A stretch of DNA of 64,000 bases from Halovenus halobia (GTDB taxonomy: Archaea > Halobacteriota > Halobacteria > Halobacteriales > Haloarculaceae). A program made the translations under genes and the position numbers. Below the pieces are notes generated by a model. That model saw only the letters and a list, made by a program, of their open reading frames with translations, had not been told where the DNA came from and did not search any database. Where the stretch lies: positions 1 to 64,000 of the forward strand of contig NZ_JBLKOA010000004.1 in assembly GCF_051414135.1 (NCBI RefSeq), read 5' to 3'. Positions 15,548 to 24,929 of the stretch are shown here, in pieces (the stretch's first letter is position 1; every line of letters begins with the position of its first letter).

Positions 15548-16301
15548 GCAACAATCCACCACGACAGCGAACAGCACCGCCGACCAGCCCTGTCTCAGTG
15601 CCGAGGGCCTGAGTCGAGCCTTCGGTTCGGTCACCGTCGTTGCTGACGTTGACCTGTCACTGTCTCGCGGCACGCTCCACGCAGTAATCGGGCCGAACGG
15701 CTCGGGCAAGACGACGCTGCTCGAACTGCTTGCAGGCCTCGGCCAGCCCACGTCCGGCACTGTCACGGCTCACGTCGACGCCACCCCTCGAACGATCGGG
15801 TATCTGCCCCAGCGACCGGCGTTTCGTCCTTCCTTTACCGCACTAGAAACGCTCGAATTCTACACCGCACTGGTCGGTGACGACCCCGAGGCGTTGCTCG
15901 CTCGCGTTGGACTGGGCGACGCGGCTGACCGCCGTGTCGAGGACCTCTCGGGTGGAATGACTCGTCTGCTGGGGCTGGCACAGGCGATTGCGGGCGACCC
16001 GCCGATTGTCCTGCTCGACGAACCCGGCAGCGGACTCGACCCCGGAATGCGCGCCCGGACAATCGAGGTGGCTCGCTCGCTGGCCGACGACGGGACGAGC
16101 GTGCTGTACACGACACACGACCTCGAACTCGCCGAGCAGTTCTGTGATTCCCTCTCGGTGCTCAACGCCGGCAGCGTCGCTGCGACAGGGTCGCCGACAG
16201 AACTGCTTGAGGCGTACGACGCCACAAGTTTGCGAGAGGTGTTCGACCATCTCGCCGACACGGGCGAGGCGGTGACTGTCCTAGGTGAGTCTGATAGATG
16301 A
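15537..16301 (+). CDS. nosF: ABC transporter ATP-binding protein NosF
   Basis: The 254-residue ATPase contains Walker A GPNGSGKT, the Q-loop, the signature LSGGM and Walker B IVLLDEPGSGLDPG, all intact. It is the cytoplasmic ATPase partner of the NosY permease. The start is taken at the MMTEQQ codons because a longer frame would overlap deeply into nosD. Its stop overlaps the nosY ATG by 4 nt, and its start overlaps the end of nosD, so the four genes form a tight operon. Confidence 0.92.
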   Translation: MMTEQQSTTTANSTADQPCLSAEGLSRAFGSVTVVADVDLSLSRGTLHAVIGPNGSGKTTLLELLAGLGQPTSGTVTAHVDATPRTIGYLPQRPAFRPSFTALETLEFYTALVGDDPEALLARVGLGDAADRRVEDLSGGMTRLLGLAQAIAGDPPIVLLDEPGSGLDPGMRARTIEVARSLADDGTSVLYTTHDLELAEQFCDSLSVLNAGSVAATGSPTELLEAYDATSLREVFDHLADTGEAVTVLGESDR

Positions 16302-17122
16302 GTTCCAGCGACACCCCTCCCGCGGCTGACTTGATCCAAGCGGTTGCGGTTCGAGAACTGTTTACCGTCGGGCGTGCCCGGAGTCCGTTCGTGCTGTTTG
16401 CCGGACTCTTCGCGGTGGTCGTCGGCGTCGGTATCCTCGGCGGCGAGGCACGATATTTACCGACAATTGCGGACTTGCTGCTGCCGATGGAGTTGCTCGT
16501 CCCGACGGTTGCGCTGGCGCTTGGCTACCGGCCGATCGCCAGTGACGCACAGCGTGGTGAACTGGCCGTGCTGCAGACCTACCCGCTGCACGACGGCGAG
16601 TACACTCTCGGTGTCTTTCTCGGCCGAGCCGTTGCGCTGGTGGCGATGCTGGCGGTCCCGCTGCTGATTCTTGGTGTCTATCTCGGCGTCACCAGCCCCG
16701 AGACACCGTCGCTGTTTGCGACACAGCAGGGGATGGACTCGCCGCTCACCTACGTCCGGTTTCTCCTGCTCACGCTGCTGTTCGGACTGGTGGTTCTCGC
16801 GCTGGCACTTTGCCTGTCGGCGCTGGCCCGCTCCCAACGCAGTGCATTCATCTTCGCCGGTGGCGCGCTCGTGTTCGTGGTGGTCGTGCTGGACCTGCTC
16901 GTTCTCCGTGGATTCACCGCCGGCACACTTGGCAGTGACCAACTGGTTGCGCTGCTCGCCGCGTCGCCAACCAGCGCCTACCGCGGGCTTGTCTTCGAGA
17001 TTGTCCTCGGCACTCCGGGAGTGTCGGCTCCACAGGCCTCGGTTCTGCTCAGTCTGGCTAGCCTCACAATTTGGCTCTGTGGTTCGCTCGCTGTCACGAC
17101 AGCCATGCTCGGCCGGCGGTGA
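16298..17122 (+). CDS. nosY: ABC transporter permease NosY
   Basis: The 274-residue integral membrane protein has about six helices, including the ABC-2-type segment FLGRAVALVAMLAVPLLILGVYLG. It matches NosY permeases, which pair with NosF and NosD. It is the last gene of the cluster and is followed by a promoter for the PHP gene. What is moved, copper, sulfur or another ligand, is not known even in the studied systems. Confidence 0.88.
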   Translation: MSSSDTPPAADLIQAVAVRELFTVGRARSPFVLFAGLFAVVVGVGILGGEARYLPTIADLLLPMELLVPTVALALGYRPIASDAQRGELAVLQTYPLHDGEYTLGVFLGRAVALVAMLAVPLLILGVYLGVTSPETPSLFATQQGMDSPLTYVRFLLLTLLFGLVVLALALCLSALARSQRSAFIFAGGALVFVVVVLDLLVLRGFTAGTLGSDQLVALLAASPTSAYRGLVFEIVLGTPGVSAPQASVLLSLASLTIWLCGSLAVTTAMLGRR

Positions 17123-17152
17123 GCCGGATGACAGCAAGGCCGTCTCCAACGA

Positions 17153-17162
17153 CTTAAATATA
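17153..17162 (+). promoter_or_regulatory. TATA box of the PHP-domain gene
   Basis: CTTAAATATA lies 25 nt before the GTG at 17183, and no ribosome-binding site is present between them. This fits a leaderless transcript and supports the GTG start, separating the gene from the nos operon. Confidence 0.6.
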
Positions 17163-17182
17163 TCTGGCCAGTACCCTCGCGT

Positions 17183-17887
17183 GTGCTCTCTATCGACCTG
17201 CACACTCACTCCGAGGCTTCCTTCGACGGCCGTGATTCGGTCGACCTCATCCTCCAACAGGCCGAGGCGGTCGGGCTGGACGCGGTCGCTATCACCGACC
17301 ACGACGAAATCTGGGCCAGTCGCGAGGCTGTCGAACGCGCCTCGGAGTACGACTTGGTTGCCATCCCCGGGATGGAAGTCTCAAGTGCTGCCGGTCACGT
17401 CCTCTCGCTGGGAACTGAAACAGAGATTCCGCCGAATCTCTCCTTCGCGGAGACTGTTGCACGCATCCGCGACGCGGGCGGACTCGCTGTCGTTCCCCAT
17501 CCGTACCAGGAGACCAGAAGCGGCGTCCTGAAAAACGTCGCCGAGGACGCCCTGGAGATTGCCGACGCCATCGAGGTGTACAACTCTCGGCTGCTCACTG
17601 GCCGTGCAAACAGACAGGCTCGCCAGTTTGCGACCGAGCGTGACCTCCCGATGACTGCCGGCAGCGACGCCCACGTCTGTGAGATGGTCGGGCAGGCAGT
17701 CACCGAAGTCGACCCCGACGAACGCAGTGTCGACGGCATTCTGACGGAGATTCGCGAGGGGCGAACCCGCGTCAAGGGGACGAGAACGCCCTGGCGGATC
17801 AGTTTCCGTCAGGCTGCCGGCGGGGCGAAACGACGGGTGAAACACCGTCTCGCAAGTATGGCCGGCGTGTTCAGCACGTCTGACTGA
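17183..17887 (+). CDS. PHP-domain metal-dependent phosphoesterase
   Basis: The 234-residue protein shows the four PHP motifs: DLHTHSEAS, ITDHDE, VVPHPYQE and GSDAH. These supply histidines and aspartates for a trinuclear metal centre. Members hydrolyse nucleotide or sugar phosphates; the specific substrate is not readable. The C-terminal 35 residues are basic (RQAAGGAKRRVKHRL) and may bind a phosphate-rich surface. The gene is convergent with the small membrane protein at 17889, separated by one base. Confidence 0.88.
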   Translation: MLSIDLHTHSEASFDGRDSVDLILQQAEAVGLDAVAITDHDEIWASREAVERASEYDLVAIPGMEVSSAAGHVLSLGTETEIPPNLSFAETVARIRDAGGLAVVPHPYQETRSGVLKNVAEDALEIADAIEVYNSRLLTGRANRQARQFATERDLPMTAGSDAHVCEMVGQAVTEVDPDERSVDGILTEIREGRTRVKGTRTPWRISFRQAAGGAKRRVKHRLASMAGVFSTSD

Positions 17888-17888
17888 C

Positions 17889-18089
17889 TCAGTTTAGTCG
17901 CGTCTGGAACCACGGCCTGAGCACGTGCGCTGCGAGTGCAGTTCCACCCCCGACGACTGTCGTGACAGCGACAACGACGCCGAGCGCCGCGAACTGTTGA
18001 GTCGTGAGCTGGTAGGCCTGCAGCAAGACCAGAAAGGTGAGCGATCCGACCAGTCCCCAGAGCAGACTCGCTTTGGTCCGCGGCTCCAT
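17889..18089 (-). CDS. Small two-helix membrane protein, haloarchaeal
   Basis: The 66-residue protein has hydrophobic segments at about 8-26 and 32-55, a short basic C-terminus and no catalytic motif. Its start codon overlaps the stop codon of ridA by one base, so they are translationally coupled. Conserved in haloarchaea near RidA as far as I recall; function unknown. Confidence 0.65.
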   Translation of the reverse strand: MEPRTKASLLWGLVGSLTFLVLLQAYQLTTQQFAALGVVVAVTTVVGGGTALAAHVLRPWFQTRLN

Positions 18090-18466
18090 TACTTCGTGGC
18101 GATAGCTTCGATTTCGACGCCGACGCCTTTCGGGAGTTCGTTGACGCCGATTGCACTCCGAGCTGGTGGTTCGTCGTCGAAAAACGACTCGTAGGTGGAG
18201 TTCATCCCCTCAAAATCATCCATATCGGCCAGGAAAACCGTCGTTTTCAGGATGTCGGTCATCTCGACACCGGCCTCGTTCAGGACTGCTTCGAGATTCT
18301 CCAGGGCCTGCTCGGTCTGGACGTCGATTGCCGCACTGTCGAGCAGGTCGCCGTCCGGGGTCAGGGCAATCTGTCCGGCCGTAAAGACGAGGTCTTCTGT
18401 CGCTGCTGCTTGGCTGTAGGCGCCGAGTGCGGCTGGTGCGTCGTCGGTGCTGATGATTTGTTTCAT
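18089..18466 (-). CDS. ridA: RidA family enamine/imine deaminase
   Basis: The 125-residue protein starts MKQIISTDDAPAALG, has AYSQA near residue 20 and ARSAIGVNELPKG near the end. The arginine (R in PARSA) and the glutamate in VEIEAIA complete the RidA active site. RidA hydrolyses reactive 2-aminoacrylate intermediates formed by PLP enzymes. A longer in-frame reading to 18757 is Arg-rich and is rejected. It lies downstream of ileS. Confidence 0.92.
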   Translation of the reverse strand: MKQIISTDDAPAALGAYSQAAATEDLVFTAGQIALTPDGDLLDSAAIDVQTEQALENLEAVLNEAGVEMTDILKTTVFLADMDDFEGMNSTYESFFDDEPPARSAIGVNELPKGVGVEIEAIATK

Positions 18467-18545
18467 ACTTACGATGGCGGCCGGCGACGACATAAATCCA
18501 GTCCCGTTCCGTGGCTGCACATCCCTCCGTTCCCGACAGACCACC

Positions 18546-18662
18546 TTTTTTCGACTCGGGTGCGCTCCGCGCACCGCTCGCCGAAAAAACGTGGGCGAAA
18601 AAGCTCTCGCTGCTCGCGCCGCTCGCAGCGAGTGAACCGCGCTCGCTGCGCTCGCGCGGATG
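18546..18662 (-). terminator. Hairpin-rich region between ileS and ridA
   Basis: An outer stem TTTTTTCG/CGAAAAAA (18546-18589) encloses a smaller GGTGCG/CGCACC hairpin. A CGCTGC/GCAGCG stem and a CGCGC/GCGCG stem follow downstream. The region lies after the ileS stop and before ridA on the minus strand. It may end ileS transcription or separate the two transcripts; the T-run sits at the 5' side, so it is not a classic oligo-U terminator. Confidence 0.4.
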
Positions 18663-18693
18663 CTATCCAAATGGAAAATCCGCTCAGACTGCG

Positions 18694-21600
18694 TTACGCC
18701 GTCGCTTCGGCAATCTTCTCGATGGCGATGTCCATCGTCACGCCTTCGACCTCCCACTCCTTGCGGTGGCCGTCCTCGACAGCCCCGAATTTGCCGCGGA
18801 CCTCATCGGCGATTAGGTCCTCGTGCTCGCGGACGAGGTCAGCGACGCGGTCGTCCTGCACGTCGAGACTGAGACGGATGCCTGCCTGAATGTCCAGTTC
18901 GAGGTCTTTGCGCATCTCCTGCACCCGCCGAATAACCTCGCGAGCGTAGCCCTCACTCTCGATGTCGTCGGTCAGCGTGGTATCGACGTAGACCTGCCCG
19001 CTCACCTGCTCGTCGGCATCCTCGACCGCGAACTCGGCGCTGGAGACGCCATCGGGCAGTTCCAGCACTGGCTTGACCATCGAGTCTTCGAGGTCGACAG
19101 CGAGTCCGGTCGCGTCTTCGACGGCTGCTTCGAGCGCGTCGAGACTCCACTCGTCCACTGAGGCCTCGTTGAGCGCATTCATCACACGGCCGGCGTCATC
19201 GCCGAAGGCAGGACCGAGTTCGCTCATGTCTGCCTCCGCGGAGTAGGCCAGTTCCGCCCAGTCCTCGTCGGGGCCGACAATCTCGATACTCCGGGCGTTT
19301 AGCCGCTCTTCGAGCAGGTCGCGCTGGGCCTCGACAGCCTCGACGACCTCCGTGGTCGGTGCGCTGACGACCGCTCGTGCGATGGGCCAGCGGAGTTTCC
19401 GCTCGGCCTGCTGGCGCGCTGCAGAGCCGGCCTGTTCGACCTCCCGCACGATTTCGATTTCCCGTTCCAGTTGCGGGTCGCGGAACTGCTCGTCTGCCTC
19501 GGGCCAGTCACACATGTGGACGGTCGGGTGGCCGGCGTCGCCGGTCAGCGCGTCGTAAATCTCCTCGGCGACGAAGGGCGTGAACGGCGCAAAGAGGGCC
19601 GAGACCTCTTCGAGCACGCGATACAGCGTGGCGTAGGCGGCCTGCTTGGAGGCCGACTCACTCTCCTCCCACATTCGCTCGCGAACGACCTGGATGTAGA
19701 ACCGCGAGACGTCCTCGACGACGAAGTCCAGCAGTTCCTCAACGGCCTTGTCGTTCTCGAAGTCGTCCATGTGCTCGGTCATCGCAACCTCGACGCTCTG
19801 GAGCCGCGAGAGCACCCACTCGTCGACGAGTTCGAGGTCGTCCTCGACTGCCTCGACTGTCGTCTCGTCGGGATTGAAATCGTCCGCGCGCATGTACGGC
19901 AGTGGGAAGCGCGCGACGTTCCAAAGGATGTTGAGTCGCCGCTGCATTTCGCTGGTCTCCTCCCACGAGAAGTTCATGTCCTCGCCCTGAGCGGTCACCG
20001 ACAGCAGGAACAACCGCATCGGGTCGCGGCCGTGCTTCTCGATGACGTCGTGCGGGTCGATGAGCACGCCCTTCGACTTGGACATCCCGCGACCGTCGGG
20101 CATGTTCGCGTAGCCGTGCATCAGCACCTGTTTGTACGGAATTTCGTCCATCGCAGCAGTGGCCATCCCGAGCTGCGACCAGAACCACCCGCGGGTCTGG
20201 TCGTGGGCTTCCATAATCAAGTCAGCAGGCCACAGTTCGTCGAACTCGGCTTGCTTCTCGGGATAATCGAGTGTTCCCCACGACGCAACGGAGGAATCCA
20301 GCCACACGTCGAACACGTCGCCGACGCGACTGTAGGTCGTCCCGTCCTCGGTAATTGTAATCTCGTCGACGGTGCCCTTGTGAAGGTCGACCGATTCGGG
20401 GTCGATTTCCTGGTCTGCTCGGTCGGCCAACTCCTCGCGGTCGCCGACGACGACGACGTTCGACATATCACCATCCCAGTCTTCGGGTGTCCAGATTGGA
20501 ATCGGAATGCCCCAGTAGCGCTGTCGGGAGACGTTCCAGTCCGGGGCCTCCTCGACGAAGTCGCGGAAGCGGTTGTCTCGGGCCCACGACGGATGCCACT
20601 CGGAATCCTCGATGTTCGCGAGCAGGTCATCCTTGATGTCGGTGATGGTGATGAACCACTGGTCGGTGACGATGCGGACGATATCGGTGTCACAGCGCCA
20701 GCACTGCCCCTCGCGGACGTTCGTCTGGTCGTCTGCGAGCAGGTGCCCCTTCGCGCTGAGGTCGCCGATAATCGCGTCGTTTGCCTCGCGGACGAATGTG
20801 CCGGCGTACTCGCCGGCGTCGTCGTTGTACCGCCCGTCGCTGTCGACCGGACAGAACACTTCTAGCCCGAGTTCCTGCCCGCGCTCGAAGTCCTCTTCAC
20901 CGTGACCGGGCGCGGAGTGGACCAGTCCAGTTCGGTCGGCTTCGACGTATTCTGCGGTGTAGACCTGTCCCGAACCTTCGGCGCTCGCGTGGTCTGGCAC
21001 CTCCTCGGCCAGTGGGTGGTCGTACTCCCAGCCGACCATCTCCTCGCCGCTGAGGGTCTCGACGATTTCGTACTCCTCGTAGCGACCCTCTTTCAGCACT
21101 TCTTCGACGACTGCCTCGGCAACGTACAGGCGCTCGGTTTCGCCGTTTTTCTCTGCATCCACGCCAACGTAATCGAGGTCACCGTCGACGGCGACGAAGG
21201 TGTTTGCGACGATGGTCCACGGCGTCGTCGTCCAGATAACGAGGTTCCCCTCACGCTCTTCGCTCGCGGCTTCGCCGCTCGCGCCGTCCGAGACCTCCCC
21301 TCGGTCAGTCTCGCGCAGTGGGAACTTGACGTAAATCGACGGCTTGTGCACTTCGTGGTACTCGACCTCGTTGTTGGCGATGGCGGTCTCACAGCGGGGA
21401 CACTGGTTGATCGAGCGCATCCCCTGCTCGACGAGGCCGCGCTCGTGAGCCTGCTCGAAGCCCCACCACGCGGCTTCCATGTACTCGGGATTCACTGTTT
21501 TGTACGGGTCGTCCCAGTCCATCCAGACGCCGAAGTCCTGGAAGTCCTCCTGCAGGCCGTCGAGTTGCTCCTCGGCGAAGTCCTTGCACTCCTCGATGAA

Positions 21601-21975
21601 GGCCTGCTCGCCGAACTCCTCGATATCTTTCTTGTTCTCGAAGTCAAGTCGCTCCTCGACTTTCGTCTCGATGGGGAGGCCGTGCATGTCGTAGCCCGGC
21701 CGGTCGGTCACGTCGTAGCCTTGCATCCGGTGATAGCGGATGTAGGCGTCCTTCAGCGTCTTGTTCCAGGTTGTGCCCATGTGCGCTGCGCCGGAGGTGT
21801 ACGGTGGGCCGTCGACAAAGAAAAACGTCTCCTCATCGGCACGGTGCTCGACCGTCTGTTCGTAGGCGTCGACCGCATCCCAGTACTCGAAGACCCGGTC
21901 TTCGACTGCCGCAGGCTCGTACTGGTCGGTCACGTCCTCGAATCGGCCGTGACCCCCAGTCTGCTCGTCGCTCAT
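18694..21975 (-). CDS. ileS: Isoleucyl-tRNA synthetase
   Basis: The 1093-residue class I synthetase contains AHMGTTWNK in place of HIGH near residue 58, GMSKSKG as the KMSKS loop, and RPGYDMHGLPIE. The editing domain has the GQEL-type middle region, and the C-terminal anticodon-binding domain is acidic. It charges tRNA-Ile with isoleucine in the cytoplasm. The start at 21975 (MSDEQTGGHG) is chosen because the longer frame to 22410 lacks family similarity. A divergent gene starts at 22069. Confidence 0.95.
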   Translation of the reverse strand: MSDEQTGGHGRFEDVTDQYEPAAVEDRVFEYWDAVDAYEQTVEHRADEETFFFVDGPPYTSGAAHMGTTWNKTLKDAYIRYHRMQGYDVTDRPGYDMHGLPIETKVEERLDFENKKDIEEFGEQAFIEECKDFAEEQLDGLQEDFQDFGVWMDWDDPYKTVNPEYMEAAWWGFEQAHERGLVEQGMRSINQCPRCETAIANNEVEYHEVHKPSIYVKFPLRETDRGEVSDGASGEAASEEREGNLVIWTTTPWTIVANTFVAVDGDLDYVGVDAEKNGETERLYVAEAVVEEVLKEGRYEEYEIVETLSGEEMVGWEYDHPLAEEVPDHASAEGSGQVYTAEYVEADRTGLVHSAPGHGEEDFERGQELGLEVFCPVDSDGRYNDDAGEYAGTFVREANDAIIGDLSAKGHLLADDQTNVREGQCWRCDTDIVRIVTDQWFITITDIKDDLLANIEDSEWHPSWARDNRFRDFVEEAPDWNVSRQRYWGIPIPIWTPEDWDGDMSNVVVVGDREELADRADQEIDPESVDLHKGTVDEITITEDGTTYSRVGDVFDVWLDSSVASWGTLDYPEKQAEFDELWPADLIMEAHDQTRGWFWSQLGMATAAMDEIPYKQVLMHGYANMPDGRGMSKSKGVLIDPHDVIEKHGRDPMRLFLLSVTAQGEDMNFSWEETSEMQRRLNILWNVARFPLPYMRADDFNPDETTVEAVEDDLELVDEWVLSRLQSVEVAMTEHMDDFENDKAVEELLDFVVEDVSRFYIQVVRERMWEESESASKQAAYATLYRVLEEVSALFAPFTPFVAEEIYDALTGDAGHPTVHMCDWPEADEQFRDPQLEREIEIVREVEQAGSAARQQAERKLRWPIARAVVSAPTTEVVEAVEAQRDLLEERLNARSIEIVGPDEDWAELAYSAEADMSELGPAFGDDAGRVMNALNEASVDEWSLDALEAAVEDATGLAVDLEDSMVKPVLELPDGVSSAEFAVEDADEQVSGQVYVDTTLTDDIESEGYAREVIRRVQEMRKDLELDIQAGIRLSLDVQDDRVADLVREHEDLIADEVRGKFGAVEDGHRKEWEVEGVTMDIAIEKIAEATA

Positions 21976-22068
21976 ACACGATATATCCGGCGGCGGGATT
22001 AAAGGACAATCGGTTGTGTGTGAGCAGCTCAGACGACAGTTTTTGCCCCTCCAGCCCCAATACAAGTC

Positions 22069-22500
22069 GTGAGCGATTACGACTCCGTTCTGATTTACGA
22101 CGGCGAGTGTCCGTACTGCTCGGTCGCCGCTCGGGCTCTGGAAGCCATCGACGACATCGGTGCGATTTCGTGGTACGACGACGCCGCACAGCAGTTCCTC
22201 GAAGCACAGTTCGGCGAGACGCCCTTCGCGATGGTGCTGGTCGACCGCACCGAGAAGGCCGTCTACGGTGGCCGGGCCGCCGCCGAGGAGTTGACCGACC
22301 GTGCCGGCATGCCGGGACTGGTCGGCTCGCTTGTCCGAGATAATTACGAGTCGATTGCCAAGGTCGTCGGACTGGCCAGCGGCCGGGGCCGTGACCCCGA
22401 CGACGTGCACGAACGCTACGAACTAACCGAGGCTGGCGCGGCCGCCTTCGACGCGCTCGCGGCCAACTCACAGGACCGCGATATCCGCGCCGAAGCCTAA
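22069..22500 (+). CDS. DCC/DUF393 family thiol-disulfide-like protein
   Basis: The 143-residue protein starts with the DCC signature YDGECPYCS at residues 10-18 and has the expected following helix VAARALEAID. The DxxCxxC motif gives the family its name and suggests a thioredoxin-like fold with redox activity. No partner enzyme is nearby. The start codon is GTG, about 90 nt from the divergent ileS start. Confidence 0.85.
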   Translation: MSDYDSVLIYDGECPYCSVAARALEAIDDIGAISWYDDAAQQFLEAQFGETPFAMVLVDRTEKAVYGGRAAAEELTDRAGMPGLVGSLVRDNYESIAKVVGLASGRGRDPDDVHERYELTEAGAAAFDALAANSQDRDIRAEA

Positions 22501-22713
22501 CTACCGACTCGCCCTATTCTGCCGGAGAGAACTCGCGTTTCACTCCCAGCCCCGGCTTTGGCACCACGACACTGCGTTTTGTCAGTCTACTCCGGCGTGG
22601 GTTCGCTGCAGAACCGCTATTTGATATCGCGGCATTTGGTTTATCGCGAAATACTCGTCAGTGACCCTCCCAGACGAGTACTCGTCGCGCTACCGGCGAA
22701 AACGGGCCGTAGC

Positions 22714-23088
22714 TTACCGCAGGCGGAGCAACCCGGCGAGCACGCCGCCAGCCCGGACCTCGACAGCCTCAGAAACCAACGCTGCGGTCAGTCGCCCCGC
22801 GTTGGCCTCGGCACCGACAACTGCGAGCACGGCATCCCCCGTTCTGACTTCGAGAGTTACGCCGGCTGCATCCAAAAAATTCGCCAGTTCTGCAACGAAT
22901 CCGCTACCCTGTTGCAGCACAACAAGACAGGCCGCAACCGAGGGTGCCTGTACGACGACCCGGTCTCCGCGTCCGTCAACTGCGAACACCCGCCCCTCGA
23001 CTGTCACCGACAGATTTGCCTCGATCTGCAGTCGGCCACGCTGGTGAGCAAGCTCCGCAAGCGAGTCACCGGCGGCGTCGACGGCCAT
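22714..23088 (-). CDS. Conserved haloarchaeal protein of unknown function
   Basis: The 124-residue protein is rich in Ala and Val with no Cys-based motif, and is predicted to be mixed alpha/beta (VFAVDGRGDRVVVQAPS, AVLAVVGAEANAGR). Its start overlaps the stop of the upstream 73-residue protein by one base. The two probably form a single operon. I do not recognise the family and assign no function. Confidence 0.6.
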   Translation of the reverse strand: MAVDAAGDSLAELAHQRGRLQIEANLSVTVEGRVFAVDGRGDRVVVQAPSVAACLVVLQQGSGFVAELANFLDAAGVTLEVRTGDAVLAVVGAEANAGRLTAALVSEAVEVRAGGVLAGLLRLR

Positions 23089-23309
23089 CAGTCGCGGTCT
23101 TCAGTCGTAATTCGTAGTTCACCGTCGACACGCCAGCGGGCATGTTCGGCGTCCTCACCGGTCTTACTCGGCACGTCTATCTCCATATCGGTGAACTCGT
23201 AGGTGATTTCTGCGCCGCGACCGGTCAGCCGGTCATAGAGACCGATTGCGAGTTCTGGCCAGGTCGTTGTCTCGTCGACATGTTCTTCTGGAGCATCTGT
23301 TTCGCTCAT
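23088..23309 (-). CDS. Small acidic haloarchaeal protein
   Basis: The 73-residue protein contains TWPELAIGLYDRLTGRGAEITYEF, a helix-strand pattern. GGAGG lies 4-8 nt before the ATG, one of the few clear ribosome-binding sites here. It is translationally coupled to the following gene at 23088. The name and function are unknown. Confidence 0.65.
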   Translation of the reverse strand: MSETDAPEEHVDETTTWPELAIGLYDRLTGRGAEITYEFTDMEIDVPSKTGEDAEHARWRVDGELRITTEDRD

Positions 23310-23372
23310 ACCTCCTCTAGGGAAAACTGTTACTTAAAGTTCCGTACTGCCCAACATTTCTCGGTGCCCGAC

Positions 23373-23900
23373 TCAGGCCTGCAGTTTCTGCTCGAATTTC
23401 TCGCGGACTTTCTCGATTTTCGGCTGGGCGTGCATCTGACAGTAGGCGTCGTTGGGATTTTTCTCGAAGTAGTCTTGATGTTTCTCCTCTGCCCGGTAGA
23501 AGGTCTCAAGTCGGTCGAGTTCGGTCACGACATCGTCGTCGTACTCCTCGTCGAGCGCTTCGATGTAGGCTTCGGCCTGCTCGCGCTGGTCTTCGCCGTC
23601 GTAGAGGATGATCGAACGATACTGCGTCCCCACGTCCGGCCCTTGTCGGTTGAGTTGTGTCGGGTCGTGAACCGCGAAAAACACCTCCAGCAGTTCGTCG
23701 TAGCCAATTACATCGGGGTCGTACTCGACCTGTACGACCTCAGCGTGGCCGGTATTTCCCGAACAGACCGCCCGATAACTGGGGTCCTCGGTATGGCCAC
23801 CGGCGTAGCCCGAGACGGCCGCATGGACGCCGTCGAGTTCTTTGAACGCCGCTTCGACACACCAGAAACAGCCGCCGCCGAATGTTGCCTTGTCGGACAT
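23373..23900 (-). CDS. msrA: Peptide-methionine (S)-S-oxide reductase MsrA
   Basis: The 175-residue protein starts MSDKATFGGGCFWC; the catalytic Cys is in GCFWC at residues 11-15. GYAGG, AEVVQVEYDP and CQMHA near the C-terminus are further MsrA landmarks. It repairs methionine sulfoxide formed by oxidative stress, using thioredoxin. An alternative start at 23909 adds three residues. No msrB is nearby. Confidence 0.94.
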   Translation of the reverse strand: MSDKATFGGGCFWCVEAAFKELDGVHAAVSGYAGGHTEDPSYRAVCSGNTGHAEVVQVEYDPDVIGYDELLEVFFAVHDPTQLNRQGPDVGTQYRSIILYDGEDQREQAEAYIEALDEEYDDDVVTELDRLETFYRAEEKHQDYFEKNPNDAYCQMHAQPKIEKVREKFEQKLQA

Positions 23901-23984
23901 ACGCGACATTAGAGCCGAATTCGTATGTATCTGACTGCGCAGTAACCGAGAAGCGCTCGCACACACACTCGACGACCTCACGGC

Positions 23985-24884
23985 TCAGCGCCAGTCGTAG
24001 ACCGTCACTGCGCGGTCAGTCCGGGACGAGCGACCGTTGGGGTTGCGCCGCGGCGCGTCGTCCTGTCGGCGGGCAGCGAGCCCATCCTTACAGCCGCCGA
24101 GAATATTTGTCACCACGTCACGACCCGCCCCGAACCATTGCGATGGACGACTTTCACCGCGGGAGACGGCTTTGAGTTCACCGCCCGCGTCGCGCAGTGC
24201 GAGGCCACCTAGCCGCCCGAGAACCCTCGGGCGCAAACTGTAGTTTTTGACGAGTCGGTAGCCCAGCGAGCGGTATTTCCAGTCTCTGTCGACTTCGAGT
24301 TCGCCGCCGTCGGCGTCGACGCCGCGGGTGACACTCATCTCTTCGTCCCAGCGTGCCTCGACACCTGTCGCGGCGAGTCGGTGGGCGAAATCTCGTGCGC
24401 CACCAATCTGCAGGTATTCGTCGAACCCATCCAGTTGCTCGCTGACCTCTCGCTGGAAGGCCATGTTACCAGCATTCAGATAGGTAATCGCTCGGCCGGC
24501 GACCGTCTCGCGTTCGACATCCCGGACGACCCGTCCGTCGGGAAGCGTCAGCGTCGGGCCGGTCACGACCTTGTTGGATTGAATCCCCTCCCGGACGGCC
24601 TCAAGCCACCGCTCAGTGACAGAGAGGGTGTGGTTGACCAGCGCGATTGCGTCGCCGCGAGCCCGGTCGATACCGGCGTTCCGTGCGGCGTTGATCGTCC
24701 GGTCGGCCAACTCGATCAGAACATCGACGTCGTCGCGCTCGCGAACCATCCCCGTCGTCCCGTCCGCTGAGGGCCCGTTGACGACGAGCACTTCTGTGTC
24801 TGGCGCGTGCTCGGCAAGTGCGTCCAGACAGCCCGTCAGCTCGTCACGGGCGTTCAGTGTTGGAACGACGACGGACAACTCCAT
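23985..24884 (-). CDS. Family 2 glycosyltransferase
   Basis: The 299-residue protein has the GT2 start VVVPTLNARDEL, the nucleotide-binding region VNGPSADGTTGM, and ALVNHTLSV, where NHT stands in place of a DxD motif. YLNAGNMAFQREV resembles the acceptor loop. No membrane helix is obvious. It probably transfers a sugar from a nucleotide donor to a lipid or polymer; acceptor unknown. Glutaredoxin follows upstream on the same strand, 45 nt apart. Confidence 0.85.
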   Translation of the reverse strand: MELSVVVPTLNARDELTGCLDALAEHAPDTEVLVVNGPSADGTTGMVRERDDVDVLIELADRTINAARNAGIDRARGDAIALVNHTLSVTERWLEAVREGIQSNKVVTGPTLTLPDGRVVRDVERETVAGRAITYLNAGNMAFQREVSEQLDGFDEYLQIGGARDFAHRLAATGVEARWDEEMSVTRGVDADGGELEVDRDWKYRSLGYRLVKNYSLRPRVLGRLGGLALRDAGGELKAVSRGESRPSQWFGAGRDVVTNILGGCKDGLAARRQDDAPRRNPNGRSSRTDRAVTVYDWR

Positions 24885-24929
24885 ACCCGTGTCTACTGAG
24901 TGGCTCGCATATAAGCGCCGTGGGCCGCG

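Noticed and set aside
19471..20865. A 464-residue plus-strand frame inside ileS
   Set aside because: It is antisense to a well-defined ileS. Its composition is that of a shadow frame.
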